Assembly: GCF_000425625.1 (NCBI RefSeq)
Contig: NZ_KE384416.1
Location: forward strand, 79,986-136,453
Direction: 5' to 3'
DNA length: 56,468 nt
Source: Stutzerimonas azotifigens DSM 17556
GTDB taxonomy: Bacteria; Pseudomonadota; Gammaproteobacteria; Pseudomonadales; Pseudomonadaceae
Part shown: positions 16,751-24,549 of the stretch, piece after piece
How positions within the stretch are numbered: position 1 is the stretch's first letter
How the letters are laid out: each line of letters starts with the position of its first letter
Notes under the pieces: model-generated
What the model was told of the DNA's origin: nothing
Databases searched by the model: none
What the model saw: only the letters and a program-made list of their open reading frames with translations
Made by a program: the position numbers and the translations under genes

Positions 16751-17448
16751 CAGTGGCCCCGCGACGGCGCGGCGTCCGTGCCTTCCGGCGCCTCGAGCAG
16801 GTAGCCGAGGCCGCGGAAGGTAACGATGCGCACCGGGCTGCCCTCGAGCTTCTTGCGCAGCCGGTGGATGTAGATCTCGATGGCGTCGGCGCTGGCGTCC
16901 TCGTCCAGGCCGAACACCTGGGCGGCCAGCTGGTCCTTGCTCATCACCCGCCCGGGCCGGGCGATCAGCGCCTCCAGCACCGCCTGCTCGCGCGAGGTCA
17001 GCGCCAGCGGCGCGCCGTCGAGGGCGAAGCGCCGGGTGCCGAGGTCGTACACCAGCGGACCGCAGCGCTGCTGCTGTTCGCCGCCGAGCAGGCTGCGCCG
17101 CAGCAGCGCCTTGACCCGCGCCTCCAGCTCGGACAGTTCGAAGGGCTTGGCCAGGTAGTCGTCGGCGCCGAGGTTGAGCCCGTGCACCCGGTCCTTCACC
17201 TCGCCGCGGGCGGTGAGCATCAGCACCGGCAGGGTCCTGCCGCGCTCGCGCAGGCGCGCCAGCACCTGGAAGCCGTCGAGCCGCGGCAGCCCGACGTCGA
17301 GGATCGCCAGCGCGTAGTCCTCGCTGGACAGCGCCAGGTCGGCGGCCACGCCGTCGGCCAGCAGGTCGACGGTCCAGCCGGCGGCGCGCAACGCCTGGGC
17401 CACGCTCTCGGCGAGCGGGGGGTGATCCTCGACCAGCAGAATGCGCAT
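16750..17448 (-). CDS. tctD: OmpR-family response regulator TctD
   Basis: This 232-residue regulator has a receiver domain with the acidic pair E7-D8, phosphoacceptor D51 (LAILDVGLP) and K in LAKPF, and a winged-helix DNA-binding domain (LTSREQAVLEALIARPG, IEIYIHRLRKKLEGSP, VRIVTFRGLGYLLE). It pairs with tctE. The start MRILLVEDH at 17448 is preferred over an in-frame ATG six codons upstream because GGAGG lies just before it. It is divergent from tctC across a 177-base spacer that should hold the control sites. Confidence 0.92.
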   Translation of the reverse strand: MRILLVEDHPPLAESVAQALRAAGWTVDLLADGVAADLALSSEDYALAILDVGLPRLDGFQVLARLRERGRTLPVLMLTARGEVKDRVHGLNLGADDYLAKPFELSELEARVKALLRRSLLGGEQQQRCGPLVYDLGTRRFALDGAPLALTSREQAVLEALIARPGRVMSKDQLAAQVFGLDEDASADAIEIYIHRLRKKLEGSPVRIVTFRGLGYLLEAPEGTDAAPSRGH

Positions 17449-17625
17449 TGCCGCCTCCGGGGGCATGAAAGACCGGCGCAGTGTAGCCTCTCGCCGTGCT
17501 CCTCTGCTGGCCCTGCATGGCTGAAAGGATGGCGAAAGCTTGGCGCTCTAGCCTAGGCATACGGATGACCGGCTCATCCATCGGCAGTCCGCTGCCACAC
17601 AACAAAAACAAAGAGGAGACTCCCC
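17449..17625. promoter_or_regulatory. tctD-tctC divergent regulatory region
   Basis: This 177-base spacer separates the regulator pair from the transport genes. It contains an AT-richer run (ACAACAAAAACAAAGAGGAG) ending in the tctC ribosome site AGGAG. TctD is expected to bind here by family precedent. I could not define direct repeats for its site with confidence. Confidence 0.5.
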
Positions 17626-18594
17626 ATGAAGCTCAGCCGCATTGCCGCGCTGTCCTCCTGCCTGTTGCTGTCCACCCAGCTGATGGCCGAACCCAAACGT
17701 CCCGAATGCATCGCTCCGGCCAAGCCCGGCGGCGGTTTCGACCTGACCTGCAAGCTGGCCCAGAGCGGCCTGAAGGACGAGGGCCTGCTCGAATCGCCGA
17801 TGCGCGTCACCTACATGCCCGGCGGCGTCGGGGCGGTGGCCTACAACGCGGTGGTCGCCCAGCGCGCCGACGAACCCGGCACCATCACCGCCTTCTCCAG
17901 CGGCTCGCTGCTCAACCTCGCGCAGGGCAAGTTCGGCCGCTACGACGAGACCGCGGTACGCTGGCTGGCCGGCATCGGCACCGACTACGGCGCCATCTCG
18001 GTGCGCGCCGACGCGCCCTACCAGAACCTCGACGAACTGATCGCCGCGGTGAAGAAGGACCCCGCCTCGGTGGTCTTCGGTGCCGGCGCCACCATCGGCG
18101 GCCAGGACTGGATGCAGACCGCGCTGATCGCCCGCGCCGCCGGCGTCGATCCGAAGAAGCTGCGCTACGTCGCCTTCGAGGGCGGCGGCGAGACCCTCAC
18201 CGCCATGCTCGGCGGCCACGTGCAGGTCACCTCCAGCGGCCTCGGCGAAGTCACCCCGCAGCTGGAGGCCGGCAAGATCCGTATCCTCGCGGTGCTCTCC
18301 GACGAGCGCCTGCCGGGCAAGCTGGCCGAGATCCCCACCGCCAAGGAACAGGGCTACGACATCACCTGGCCGGTGATTCGCGGCTTCTACATGGGCCCGA
18401 AGGTCAGCGACGAAGACTTCAACTGGTGGAAAGGCCAGTTCGACAAGCTGCTCGCCGACGAGGATTTCGACCGCCTGCGCACCGAACGCGACCTGTTCCC
18501 GCTGACCCTGACCGGCGACGAGCTGACCGCCTTCGTCAACAAGCAGGTGCAGGACTACAAGGCCCTCGCCGCGGAATTCGGCCTGGTCAAGTAA
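17626..18594 (+). CDS. tctC: Tricarboxylate-binding periplasmic protein TctC
   Basis: This 322-residue Bug/TctC-type solute receptor captures citrate-like tricarboxylates in the periplasm. It has a Sec signal peptide, MKLSRIAALSSCLLLSTQLMAE, cut near residue 21. Mature sequence features are APAKPGGGFDLTCKLAQ, the YMPGGVGAVAYN loop, GAGATIGGQDWM and GGHVQVTSSGLGEV. GAGGAGA upstream fixes the start. It is first of tctC-tctB-tctA-abrB, separated from tctB by 100 bases that contain a very stable hairpin, probably giving more receptor than membrane subunits. Confidence 0.93.
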   Translation: MKLSRIAALSSCLLLSTQLMAEPKRPECIAPAKPGGGFDLTCKLAQSGLKDEGLLESPMRVTYMPGGVGAVAYNAVVAQRADEPGTITAFSSGSLLNLAQGKFGRYDETAVRWLAGIGTDYGAISVRADAPYQNLDELIAAVKKDPASVVFGAGATIGGQDWMQTALIARAAGVDPKKLRYVAFEGGGETLTAMLGGHVQVTSSGLGEVTPQLEAGKIRILAVLSDERLPGKLAEIPTAKEQGYDITWPVIRGFYMGPKVSDEDFNWWKGQFDKLLADEDFDRLRTERDLFPLTLTGDELTAFVNKQVQDYKALAAEFGLVK

Positions 18595-18606
18595 GCGCTG
18601 CCGACC

Positions 18607-18626
18607 CCCTCTCCTTCGGGAGAGGG
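18607..18626 (+). repeat. Stable TTCG tetraloop hairpin between tctC and tctB
   Basis: A perfect 8-bp stem (CCCTCTCC with GGAGAGGG) closes a TTCG loop, giving a C(UUCG)G tetraloop in RNA, 12 bases after the tctC stop. It belongs to the dispersed CCCTCTCC/GGAGAGGG family. There is no U-tract, so its likely effect is mRNA 3'-end protection of tctC or partial termination. Confidence 0.7.
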
Positions 18627-18694
18627 CTGGGCCTGCGACGCGCCCCGCGTCTGCCCTGAGCCGCTGCCGGCGAGAGGGCATATCGGAGGATCAC

Positions 18695-19138
18695 ATGTAC
18701 GTTCGTCTGTTCGCGGCGATCTGGCTGCTCGCCTGCGCCGGCCTCGCCGTGCTCGCCTGGAGCTTCGAGGCGCCCTTCGCCTACGACCCGGTGGGCCCGC
18801 GCGCCTACCCCCTGCTGCTGCTCGCGCTGATGGCGGCGGGCTCGCTCTGGCTGCTGGTCAAGCCCAAGGGCGAGCCGACCCCGGCCATCGACTGGGCGAT
18901 GGCGCGCAAGGTGCTGTTGTGCATCGTCGCGCTGCTCGCCTACGCGCTGCTGTTCGAGCCGCTCGGCTTCGTACTCAGCACCGCGCTGGCCGGCTTCGCG
19001 ATGGGCCTGCTGTTCAACGGCCGGCTGCTGCCCAGCGCCGTCAGCGGCCTGCTCATGGGCGTGCTGCTGTACGTCCTGTTCGATCGCCTGCTCGACGTGC
19101 CGCTGCCGCTTGGCGTGCTCGAGCTGATGGAGGGCTGA
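18695..19138 (+). CDS. tctB: Small membrane subunit TctB
   Basis: This 147-residue protein has four predicted membrane segments: residues 5-24, 39-55, 70-90, and a paired region 90-135. It is the small subunit of the tripartite tricarboxylate transporter. FDPxGPRxYP-type sequence (AYDPVGPRAYPLLL) after the first helix is the TctB hallmark. CGGAGG 6 bases upstream supports the ATG. tctA begins one base after its stop, so the two membrane subunits are co-translated. Confidence 0.9.
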   Translation: MYVRLFAAIWLLACAGLAVLAWSFEAPFAYDPVGPRAYPLLLLALMAAGSLWLLVKPKGEPTPAIDWAMARKVLLCIVALLAYALLFEPLGFVLSTALAGFAMGLLFNGRLLPSAVSGLLMGVLLYVLFDRLLDVPLPLGVLELMEG

Positions 19139-19139
19139 C

Positions 19140-20669
19140 ATGGAAACCCTGAACTTCCTCATGCAGGGCTTCGACGTCGCCCTGCGCCCGACCAACCTGC
19201 TGGTGGCGCTGTTCGGCGCCTTCGTCGGCACCGTGGTCGGCCTGCTCCCGGGCCTCGGCCCGATCAACGGCGTGGCGCTGCTGCTGCCGATCGCCTTCGC
19301 CCTCGGCCTGCCGCCGGAAACCGCGCTGATCCTGCTCGCCGCGGTGTACCTGGGCTGCGAATACGGCGGGCGCATCTCCGCCATCCTGCTCAACGTGCCG
19401 GGCGATGCCGCGGCGATCATGACCACCCTCGACGGCTATCCGTTGGCCCGGCAGGGCAAGGCCGGGATCGCCCTGTCGCTGTCGGCGATCAGCTCCTTCA
19501 TCGGCAGCATCATCGCCACCTGCGGCGTGGTGCTGTTCGCCCCGCTGCTGGCGGACTGGGCGGTGGCCTTCGGCCCGGCGGAGTACTTCGTGCTGATGAT
19601 CTTCGCCATCGCCTGCCTGGGCGGCATGGTCGGCGACAAGCCGGTCAAGACGCTGATGTCGGCGCTGATCGGCCTCGGCCTGGCGACCGTCGGGGTGGAC
19701 GCCACCACCGGCGTGTATCGCTTCACCTTCGGCAGCGTCAGCCTGTCCGACGGCATCCAGTTCGTCATCGTGGTGATCGGCCTGTTCTCGGTCAGCGAGA
19801 TCCTGCTGATGCTGGAGAACACCCATGCCGGCCAGCAGGCGGTGAAGGCCAGCGGGCGCATGCTGTTCAACTTCAAGGAATTCGGCCAGACCGTCTGGAC
19901 CATGCTGCGCAGCGCCGTGGCCGGCTTCGTCATCGGCACCCTGCCCGGCGCCGGGGCGACCATCGCCAGCGCCATGACCTACATGACCGAGAAGCGCATG
20001 GCCGGCGACAAGGGGCGCTTCGGCGACGGCGACCTGCGCGGCGTGGCGGCGCCGGAAGCAGCCAACAACGCCTCGGCCTGCGGCTCGCTGATCCCGATGC
20101 TGACCCTCGGCGTGCCGGGCTCGGGCACCACCGCGGTGATGATCGGCGCGCTGACGCTGTACAACATCACTCCCGGCCCGCTGCTGTTCGAGCAGCAGCC
20201 GGACGTGGTCTGGGGCCTGATCGCCTCGCTGTTCATCGGCAACGTCATCCTGGTGCTGATGAACATCCCGCTGGTGGGGCTGTTCGCCCGCATGCTGGCG
20301 GTGCCGAACTGGATTCTCGTGCCGGCCATCGCGGTGGTCAGCCTGGTGGGCGTCTACGCGGTGCACAGCACCACCTTCGACCTGGTGCTGATGATCGGCC
20401 TCGGCGTGTTCGGCTATATCCTGCGCAAGCTGGATTTCCCGTTATCCTCGCTGATCCTCGGTTTCGTACTCGGTGAGATGATGGAAGACAACCTGCGCCG
20501 CGCCCTGTCGATCTCCAACGGCGAGCTCGGCATCCTCTGGGGCAGCCCGATCACCCTCGCGCTCTGGGCGCTGGCCGCGCTGATGCTGGCGCTGCCGGGG
20601 CTGCGCTGGTGGCGCAACACCCGCCGCCGGGTGCGCGAGACGGCCGCCGAAACCCATCCGGCACCATGA
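19140..20669 (+). CDS. tctA: Large membrane subunit TctA
   Basis: This 509-residue inner-membrane protein with about 11-12 helices forms the translocation path of the tripartite tricarboxylate transporter. Two conserved glycine/proline-rich segments are present: GLLPGLGPINGVALLLPIAF near residue 37 and GTLPGAGATIASAMTYMTEK near residue 265. PEAANNASACGSLIPMLTLGVPGSGTTAVM is the family signature. The stop overlaps the next start as ATGA, coupling it to the AbrB-type permease. Confidence 0.95.
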   Translation: METLNFLMQGFDVALRPTNLLVALFGAFVGTVVGLLPGLGPINGVALLLPIAFALGLPPETALILLAAVYLGCEYGGRISAILLNVPGDAAAIMTTLDGYPLARQGKAGIALSLSAISSFIGSIIATCGVVLFAPLLADWAVAFGPAEYFVLMIFAIACLGGMVGDKPVKTLMSALIGLGLATVGVDATTGVYRFTFGSVSLSDGIQFVIVVIGLFSVSEILLMLENTHAGQQAVKASGRMLFNFKEFGQTVWTMLRSAVAGFVIGTLPGAGATIASAMTYMTEKRMAGDKGRFGDGDLRGVAAPEAANNASACGSLIPMLTLGVPGSGTTAVMIGALTLYNITPGPLLFEQQPDVVWGLIASLFIGNVILVLMNIPLVGLFARMLAVPNWILVPAIAVVSLVGVYAVHSTTFDLVLMIGLGVFGYILRKLDFPLSSLILGFVLGEMMEDNLRRALSISNGELGILWGSPITLALWALAALMLALPGLRWWRNTRRRVRETAAETHPAP

Positions 20670-21691
20670 CGGTCGGCAACCTGCCGCGCTGGTGGGGCAC
20701 CCCGCTGGTGGGGGCGGTCGGCGGCTGGCTGGCCACCCTCGCCAACTGGCCGCTGCCGTGGATGATCGGCTCGCTGCTGGCGGTCATCGGCGTGCGCTGC
20801 GCCGGCTGGCTGGTGACCGAGGTGCCGCGCGGGCGCCAGGCCGGCCAGTGGATCATCGCCAGTGCCATCGGCCTGCATTTCACCAGCGAGGTGATGACCG
20901 AGGTGCTGCGCCACTTCGGGGTGATCCTCGCCGGCGCGGTCGGCACCCTGCTGCTGGGGCTGATCGGCATCTTCATCCTGCTGCGCTCGGGCACCGACCG
21001 CGCCACCGCGTTCTTCGCCAGCATGCCCGGCGGGGCCAGCGAGATGGTCAACCTGGCCAACCGGCACGACGCCGAGCCGGCGCGGGTGGCGGCGGCGCAC
21101 AGCCTGCGGCTGCTGCTGGTGGTGCTGATCATCCCGGCGCTGTTCACCTGGAGCCTGCCGCCGATACCGCCGCCGCCGCGGGCGCCGGTGGACGCCCTCT
21201 GGCTGGCGCTGCTGCTGCCGGCCGGCGGCCTGCTGGCGATGCTCTGGCAACGGCTCGGCCAGCCCAACCCCTGGATGCTCGGGCCGCTGACCGCCTGCGC
21301 GATCGGCAGCGTGGCCTTCGACCTGCACATCGGCCTGCCGGCCTGGGCCGGCGCGCTGGGGCAATGGCTGATCGGCTGCTCGCTGGGCTGCCACTTCGAC
21401 CGGCCGTTCTTCCGCGCCGCACCGACCTTCCTCGTGCGCATCCTGCTGTTCACCCTGCTGGCGATGCTCGCCGCCGCCGGCCTGGCCGAGGCGCTCGGCT
21501 GGCTGGCGACCCTCGACCAGACCTCGCTGATGCTTGGCATGATGCCGGGCGGCATCACCGAGCTGTGCCTGACGGCGGAGGCGCTGCAATTGTCGGTGGC
21601 GCTGGTGACGGCGTTGCAGGTGCTGAGGCTGTTCCTCGTCATGTTCCTCGCCGAGCCGATGTTCAGGCTCTGGCAACGCTCCACGCTTTAG
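20666..21691 (+). CDS. AbrB-family membrane protein
   Basis: This 341-residue protein has about ten membrane helices and a tandem-duplicated AbrB/ammonia-monooxygenase-like domain: repeat one has LPWMIGSLLAVIGVR and ASMPGGASEMV, repeat two has NPWMLGPLTACAIG and GMMPGGITELC. The family is annotated as a putative permease or regulator of unknown substrate. ATGA overlap with tctA and a good terminator right after its stop make it the last gene of the tctCBA operon. It could be an accessory permease for the same acids; this is inference from position. Confidence 0.87.
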   Translation: MTVGNLPRWWGTPLVGAVGGWLATLANWPLPWMIGSLLAVIGVRCAGWLVTEVPRGRQAGQWIIASAIGLHFTSEVMTEVLRHFGVILAGAVGTLLLGLIGIFILLRSGTDRATAFFASMPGGASEMVNLANRHDAEPARVAAAHSLRLLLVVLIIPALFTWSLPPIPPPPRAPVDALWLALLLPAGGLLAMLWQRLGQPNPWMLGPLTACAIGSVAFDLHIGLPAWAGALGQWLIGCSLGCHFDRPFFRAAPTFLVRILLFTLLAMLAAAGLAEALGWLATLDQTSLMLGMMPGGITELCLTAEALQLSVALVTALQVLRLFLVMFLAEPMFRLWQRSTL

Positions 21692-21716
21692 CCCGCCGCC
21701 AGGCGGGCTCTTTTTT
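21690..21716 (+). terminator. Rho-independent terminator of the tctCBA-abrB operon
   Basis: The stem AGCCCGCC/GGCGGGCT (8 bp, perfect) with a 4-base loop is followed by CTTTTTT. It begins on the stop codon of the AbrB-type gene. Confidence 0.92.
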
Positions 21717-22049
21717 CTCGGAAGCTTCGGACAACCGAGCTTCACCGCAAACGATACCCCGCCAGGTCGCAGGTAGCGCCTGCTCCTGCAGGTGTTCATC
21801 GAAGCTCCTGGCGGCGGGCTTTTCCCTTCTCCCTCCGGGAGGAGGTGGCCCGCAGGGCCGGATGAGGGAAGCGTGCACAGCGCCCTCCCCCCAACCCTCT
21901 CCCGGAGGGAGAGGGAGTTGTTTCAGCGTCGGTACGCGGCAACGTGCGGGCCCGGTTCGCGACCGAGGTCGCTCCTACAGGCCTGCCTCGACATCGGCCC
22001 CGCCCTGCGGGCTCAGCCATCCGTTGGCGCGCCGTGCGCGCCTAACACG
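21717..22049. repeat. Gene-free spacer with REP-like and CTCTCC-type repeats
   Basis: This 333-base stretch contains GTCGCAGGTAGCGCCTGCTC (about 21767), CCTTCTCCCTCCGGGAGGAGG with CCGGATGAGGG (21825-21870), CCCTCTCCCGGAGGGAGAGGG (about 21893-21914), GTTCGCGACCGAGGTCGCTCC (about 21955), and the hairpin GGCGCGC/GCGCGCC at 22026-22042 just past the stop of the next minus-strand gene. No gene is seen. Confidence 0.7.
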
Positions 22050-23279
22050 TCAGCCAAAGAACCAGTAGCACACCGAAATGGCCGCGATCACCCCGGCCAG
22101 GTCCGCCAGCAGCGCGCAGCCGACCGCATGGCGTGCGCGCTGAATGCCCACCGCGCCGAAGTACACGGCCAGCACGTAGAAGGTCGTCTCGGTGCTGCCC
22201 TGCATGGTCGCCGCGACCAGTGCCGGGAAGCTGTCGACGCCATGGTTCTGCATCGTCTCGATCAGCAGCGCCCGCGCCGCGCTGCCGGAGAACGGCTTGA
22301 CCAGCGCGGTCGGCAGCGCGTCGACGAAGCGGGTGTCCCAGCCGAGCGCCTCGACCAGCCAGCGGATGCCGTCGAGGCCGAAGTCCAGCGCGCCGGATGC
22401 GCGCAGGGCGCCGACCGCCACCAGCATCGCCACCAGGTAGGGCAGCAGGCTCCGGGCCACGTCGAAGCCTTCCTTGGCGCCCTCGACGAAGGCCTCGTAG
22501 ACCGGCACCTTGCGCAGCGCGCCGACTACCACGAAGGCGAGGATCAGGCCGAACAGGACCAGGTTGCCGAGCAGCGAGGACAATGCCGCCAGCGCCGTCG
22601 CCGAGAGCCCGGCGAGCAGCGCCATGAAGGCGCCGAGCAGCAGTGCGCCGGGGATCAGGTAGGCGACCACCACCGGGTCCCACAGGCGCAGGCGCTGGAC
22701 CAGCGCGACGCTGAGCAGGCCGGCGAGGGTCGAGGCGCTGGTCGCCAGCAGGATCGGCAGGAACACCAGGGTCGGGTCGTCCGCACCCTGCTGCACGCGG
22801 TACATGAAGATCGACACGGGCAACAGCGTCAGCGAGGAGGCGTTGAGCACCAGGAACAGGATCTGCGCATTGCTCGCCGTGGTGCTCGACGGGTTGAGCT
22901 CCTGCAGCGCGCGCATGGCCTTCAGGCCGATGGGCGTGGCCGCGTTGTCCAGCCCCAGGCCGTTGGCGGCGAAGTTCAGGGTGATCAGGCCGAGCGCCGG
23001 GTGCCCGGCCGGTACCTCCGGCATCAGCCGGCGGAACAGCGGCCCGAGCAACCGCGCCAGCAGTTCCACCAGCCCGGCCTGTTCGGCGATGCGCAGGAAG
23101 CCCAGCCACAGCGTCAGGGTGCCGAACAGGACGATCATCACCTCGACCGCCAGCTTGGCCATGCCGAACAGGCTTTCCACCAGCGCCGCGAACACGCCCG
23201 GGTCGCCGCCGATCAGCCAGCGCGCCAGCGAGGCCACCGCGGCGACGACGAAGAACCCCAGCCAGAGGCCATTGAGCAT
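22050..23279 (-). CDS. SpmA-SpmB fusion (nucleoside-recognition domain membrane protein)
   Basis: This 409-residue membrane protein has two homologous halves, each a nucleoside-recognition (Gate) domain, matching the spore-maturation proteins SpmA and SpmB fused. The first half has NFAANGLGLDNAATPIGLKAM and TTASNAQILFLVLNASS; the second has PVYEAFVEGAKEGFDVARSLLPYLVAMLVA, VKPFSGSAARALL and GSTETTFYVLAVYFG. Fused SpmAB proteins are common in non-sporulating Gram-negatives, where the function is unknown. GGGAG 6 bases upstream selects the ATG at 23279; a second in-frame ATG lies two codons upstream. Confidence 0.85.
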   Translation of the reverse strand: MLNGLWLGFFVVAAVASLARWLIGGDPGVFAALVESLFGMAKLAVEVMIVLFGTLTLWLGFLRIAEQAGLVELLARLLGPLFRRLMPEVPAGHPALGLITLNFAANGLGLDNAATPIGLKAMRALQELNPSSTTASNAQILFLVLNASSLTLLPVSIFMYRVQQGADDPTLVFLPILLATSASTLAGLLSVALVQRLRLWDPVVVAYLIPGALLLGAFMALLAGLSATALAALSSLLGNLVLFGLILAFVVVGALRKVPVYEAFVEGAKEGFDVARSLLPYLVAMLVAVGALRASGALDFGLDGIRWLVEALGWDTRFVDALPTALVKPFSGSAARALLIETMQNHGVDSFPALVAATMQGSTETTFYVLAVYFGAVGIQRARHAVGCALLADLAGVIAAISVCYWFFG

Positions 23280-23708
23280 GCGCATCTCCCGAAAGTGCAG
23301 GCGGCGATGATAGCTGCCGGGCACGCCAGGGTCACGGCGCGGCCGTGAGCGGCACGAGGCGATGCGCGAAGGTAACGAAATCAAGGGGGAGGCATGGCCA
23401 CCGGGACGGGGCATGCCGAGGAAGATGCCAAGCCGTCGGCCGGAGCGGGAAAGGTTTCACCGCTCCGGCCACAGCCCTGCCGAACCTGGTCCGCTATTGC
23501 GGAGGTACTCCCTGTACCCCTAGGTCGTACCGCTCGATGCAGTACAACCCGACCCCTTGGTCCACCCCGGTCCGGGGTGTCTGCTTCGGAACGGCACGAC
23601 CGGCGCCGTTTCCGATTTCCGGGCAAGTGCCGATGCACTCGCCGAAAAAGGTGCGCTCCCTGCAGCCTTAAGGCCGCCCATCCCGGGCGGCGCTCGTCAG
23701 TCAGGCAT
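23280..23708. ncRNA. Structured gene-free spacer, possible small RNA
   Basis: This 429-base spacer has no credible gene but several strong dyads. Arms GGCCGGAGCGG/CCGCTCCGGCC form a perfect 11-bp stem at 23438-23470, and CACCCCGG/CCGGGGTG lies at 23563-23579. GCCGCCC/GGGCGGC at about 23672-23690 is close to the stop of the next minus-strand gene. No U-tract follows the first two. An sRNA or structured leader is possible but unproven. Confidence 0.3.
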
Positions 23709-23879
23709 TCAGACCCGCGGCCCGCGTCCCCGGCCGAAGATCAGCGAAGCCACGAACAGCACCAGGAACACCACGAACAAGATCTTGGCGATTCCGGTCG
23801 CGGTTCCGGCGATGCCACCGAAGCCCAGCACGGCAGCGATGATGGCGATGATCAGAAAGGTAATGGCCCAACTCAGCAT
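23709..23879 (-). CDS. DUF1328 (YtjA-type) small membrane protein
   Basis: This 56-residue protein, [20 protein letters not shown] then [20 protein letters not shown] and [16 protein letters not shown], has two membrane helices joined by the [12 protein letters not shown] loop that defines DUF1328. Members are small inner-membrane proteins of unknown function, often stress-induced. GGAGA lies 6 bases upstream of the ATG. It is the last of three small minus-strand genes likely driven from the sigma-54-type promoter at 24396-24412. Confidence 0.92.
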   Translation of the reverse strand: MLSWAITFLIIAIIAAVLGFGGIAGTATGIAKILFVVFLVLFVASLIFGRGRGPRV

Positions 23880-23930
23880 GGTAGTTCTCCTCTCGGGTTT
23901 GGAACGGCTCGGCCTCGCCGCGCGTGGCGG

Positions 23931-24092
23931 TCAGGCGCGATTCACTGCGTCCTTGCCGGCATGGGGAGATGGCGGCGTCAGGCCTCCCTTGCGCGACTCG
24001 ACGAAGGCATGGCCGGCGTAGGCAAGACTGGCCAGCAGGCTCACCAGCAGGCAGGTCGAGATAAGCAGCATCGAGGCACTGACGATCCACAT
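23931..24092 (-). CDS. Hypothetical 53-residue membrane protein
   Basis: The frame MWIVSASMLLISTCLLVSLL, ASLAYAGHAFVESRKGGLTP, PSPHAGKDAVNRA has one N-terminal membrane helix (residues 3-26) and a short polar tail rich in basic residues. The ribosome site GGAGAG lies 5 bases upstream. I do not recognise a family. It sits between the DUF1328 gene and the 77-residue gene, all in the same direction with short spacers, so it is probably co-transcribed with them. A longer overlapping open frame (to 24105) in another phase lacks a membrane or family signal and is less likely. Confidence 0.6.
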   Translation of the reverse strand: MWIVSASMLLISTCLLVSLLASLAYAGHAFVESRKGGLTPPSPHAGKDAVNRA

Positions 24093-24108
24093 ACGAACTC
24101 TCCATCAG

Positions 24109-24342
24109 TCAAAACACCCAGCGCTGCGATCCGCCAACCTGGGTCATGGAGCCCGGTTGCAGAACGTTGTCCTGCGCGAGCTTGACCGGTTGAGCGTCGT
24201 AGAGCCGAATTCGTTCCACCGAGTCGCGCTGCGCCTGGCTGAGCGGTTGCGACATCGGTCGGTCGGCACCGAAAATCAGGGTGACCACGGCGGCGGTGAG
24301 GAAAGCTTTGCTGGCTAGGGAAAAGCTGGCGGGGCGGAACAT
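24109..24342 (-). CDS. Hypothetical exported 77-residue protein
   Basis: The protein starts MFRPASFSLASKAFLTAAVV and has an N-terminal hydrophobic signal or anchor (residues 9-24). A polar region, SQPLSQAQRDSVERIRLYDAQPVKLAQDN, follows. The ending is GSQRWVF. No cysteine is present, so it is not a lipoprotein. AAGGAG 7 bases upstream of the ATG is strong. It is the first gene downstream of the -24/-12 promoter at 24396-24412. I do not recognise the family; placement suggests an envelope stress role. Confidence 0.7.
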   Translation of the reverse strand: MFRPASFSLASKAFLTAAVVTLIFGADRPMSQPLSQAQRDSVERIRLYDAQPVKLAQDNVLQPGSMTQVGGSQRWVF

Positions 24343-24395
24343 TCCTCAACTCCTTCTGTGCGATTACGTCGGTACTGGGCGATTTACAGAAGGTA

Positions 24396-24412
24396 TTGCA
24401 CGGCCTGTGCCA
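24396..24412 (-). promoter_or_regulatory. Sigma-54 (-24/-12) promoter candidate
   Basis: The minus strand reads TGGCACAGGCCGTGCAA, a GG-N10-GC element with a perfect TGGCAC -24 box and GTGCA at -12 (consensus TTGCA/T). It lies 54 bases before the ATG of the 77-residue gene, which leaves room for a transcription start about 40 bases before that ATG. It should drive the three small genes down to 23709. The activator is unknown. Confidence 0.7.
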
Positions 24413-24509
24413 GCTCGTCTTTGAAAGATTTTCACTTTATTTTCAATAGGTTATTGAAGCATAACGAATCAACCCCGGACTCAACTTGCACGATGCCGCC
24501 TGCGCCTCA

Positions 24510-24522
24510 TTGCAAATTGCAA
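24510..24522. promoter_or_regulatory. 13-bp palindrome TTGCAAATTGCAA
   Basis: This odd-centred perfect palindrome lies about 100 bases upstream of the sigma-54-type promoter, where enhancer-binding proteins usually bind. A similar site, GTGCAACTTGCAC, is at 25187-25199. CAACTTGCACGATG at 24483-24496 adds a further half-match. Confidence 0.45.
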
Positions 24523-24549
24523 GACAGGACGTCCCTGTCCCGGTGCCCC

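Noticed and set aside
15353..17611. Single 752-residue open frame covering tctE and part of tctD
   Set aside because: It is frame read-through: the first 290 residues are antiframe of tctD with no domain. The true TctE starts at 16750, overlapping the tctD stop.
23701..24105. 134-residue minus-strand open frame (MESSYVDRQ...)
   Set aside because: It spans two better small frames (DUF1328 and the 53-residue membrane protein) in another phase and has no membrane, signal or family feature.
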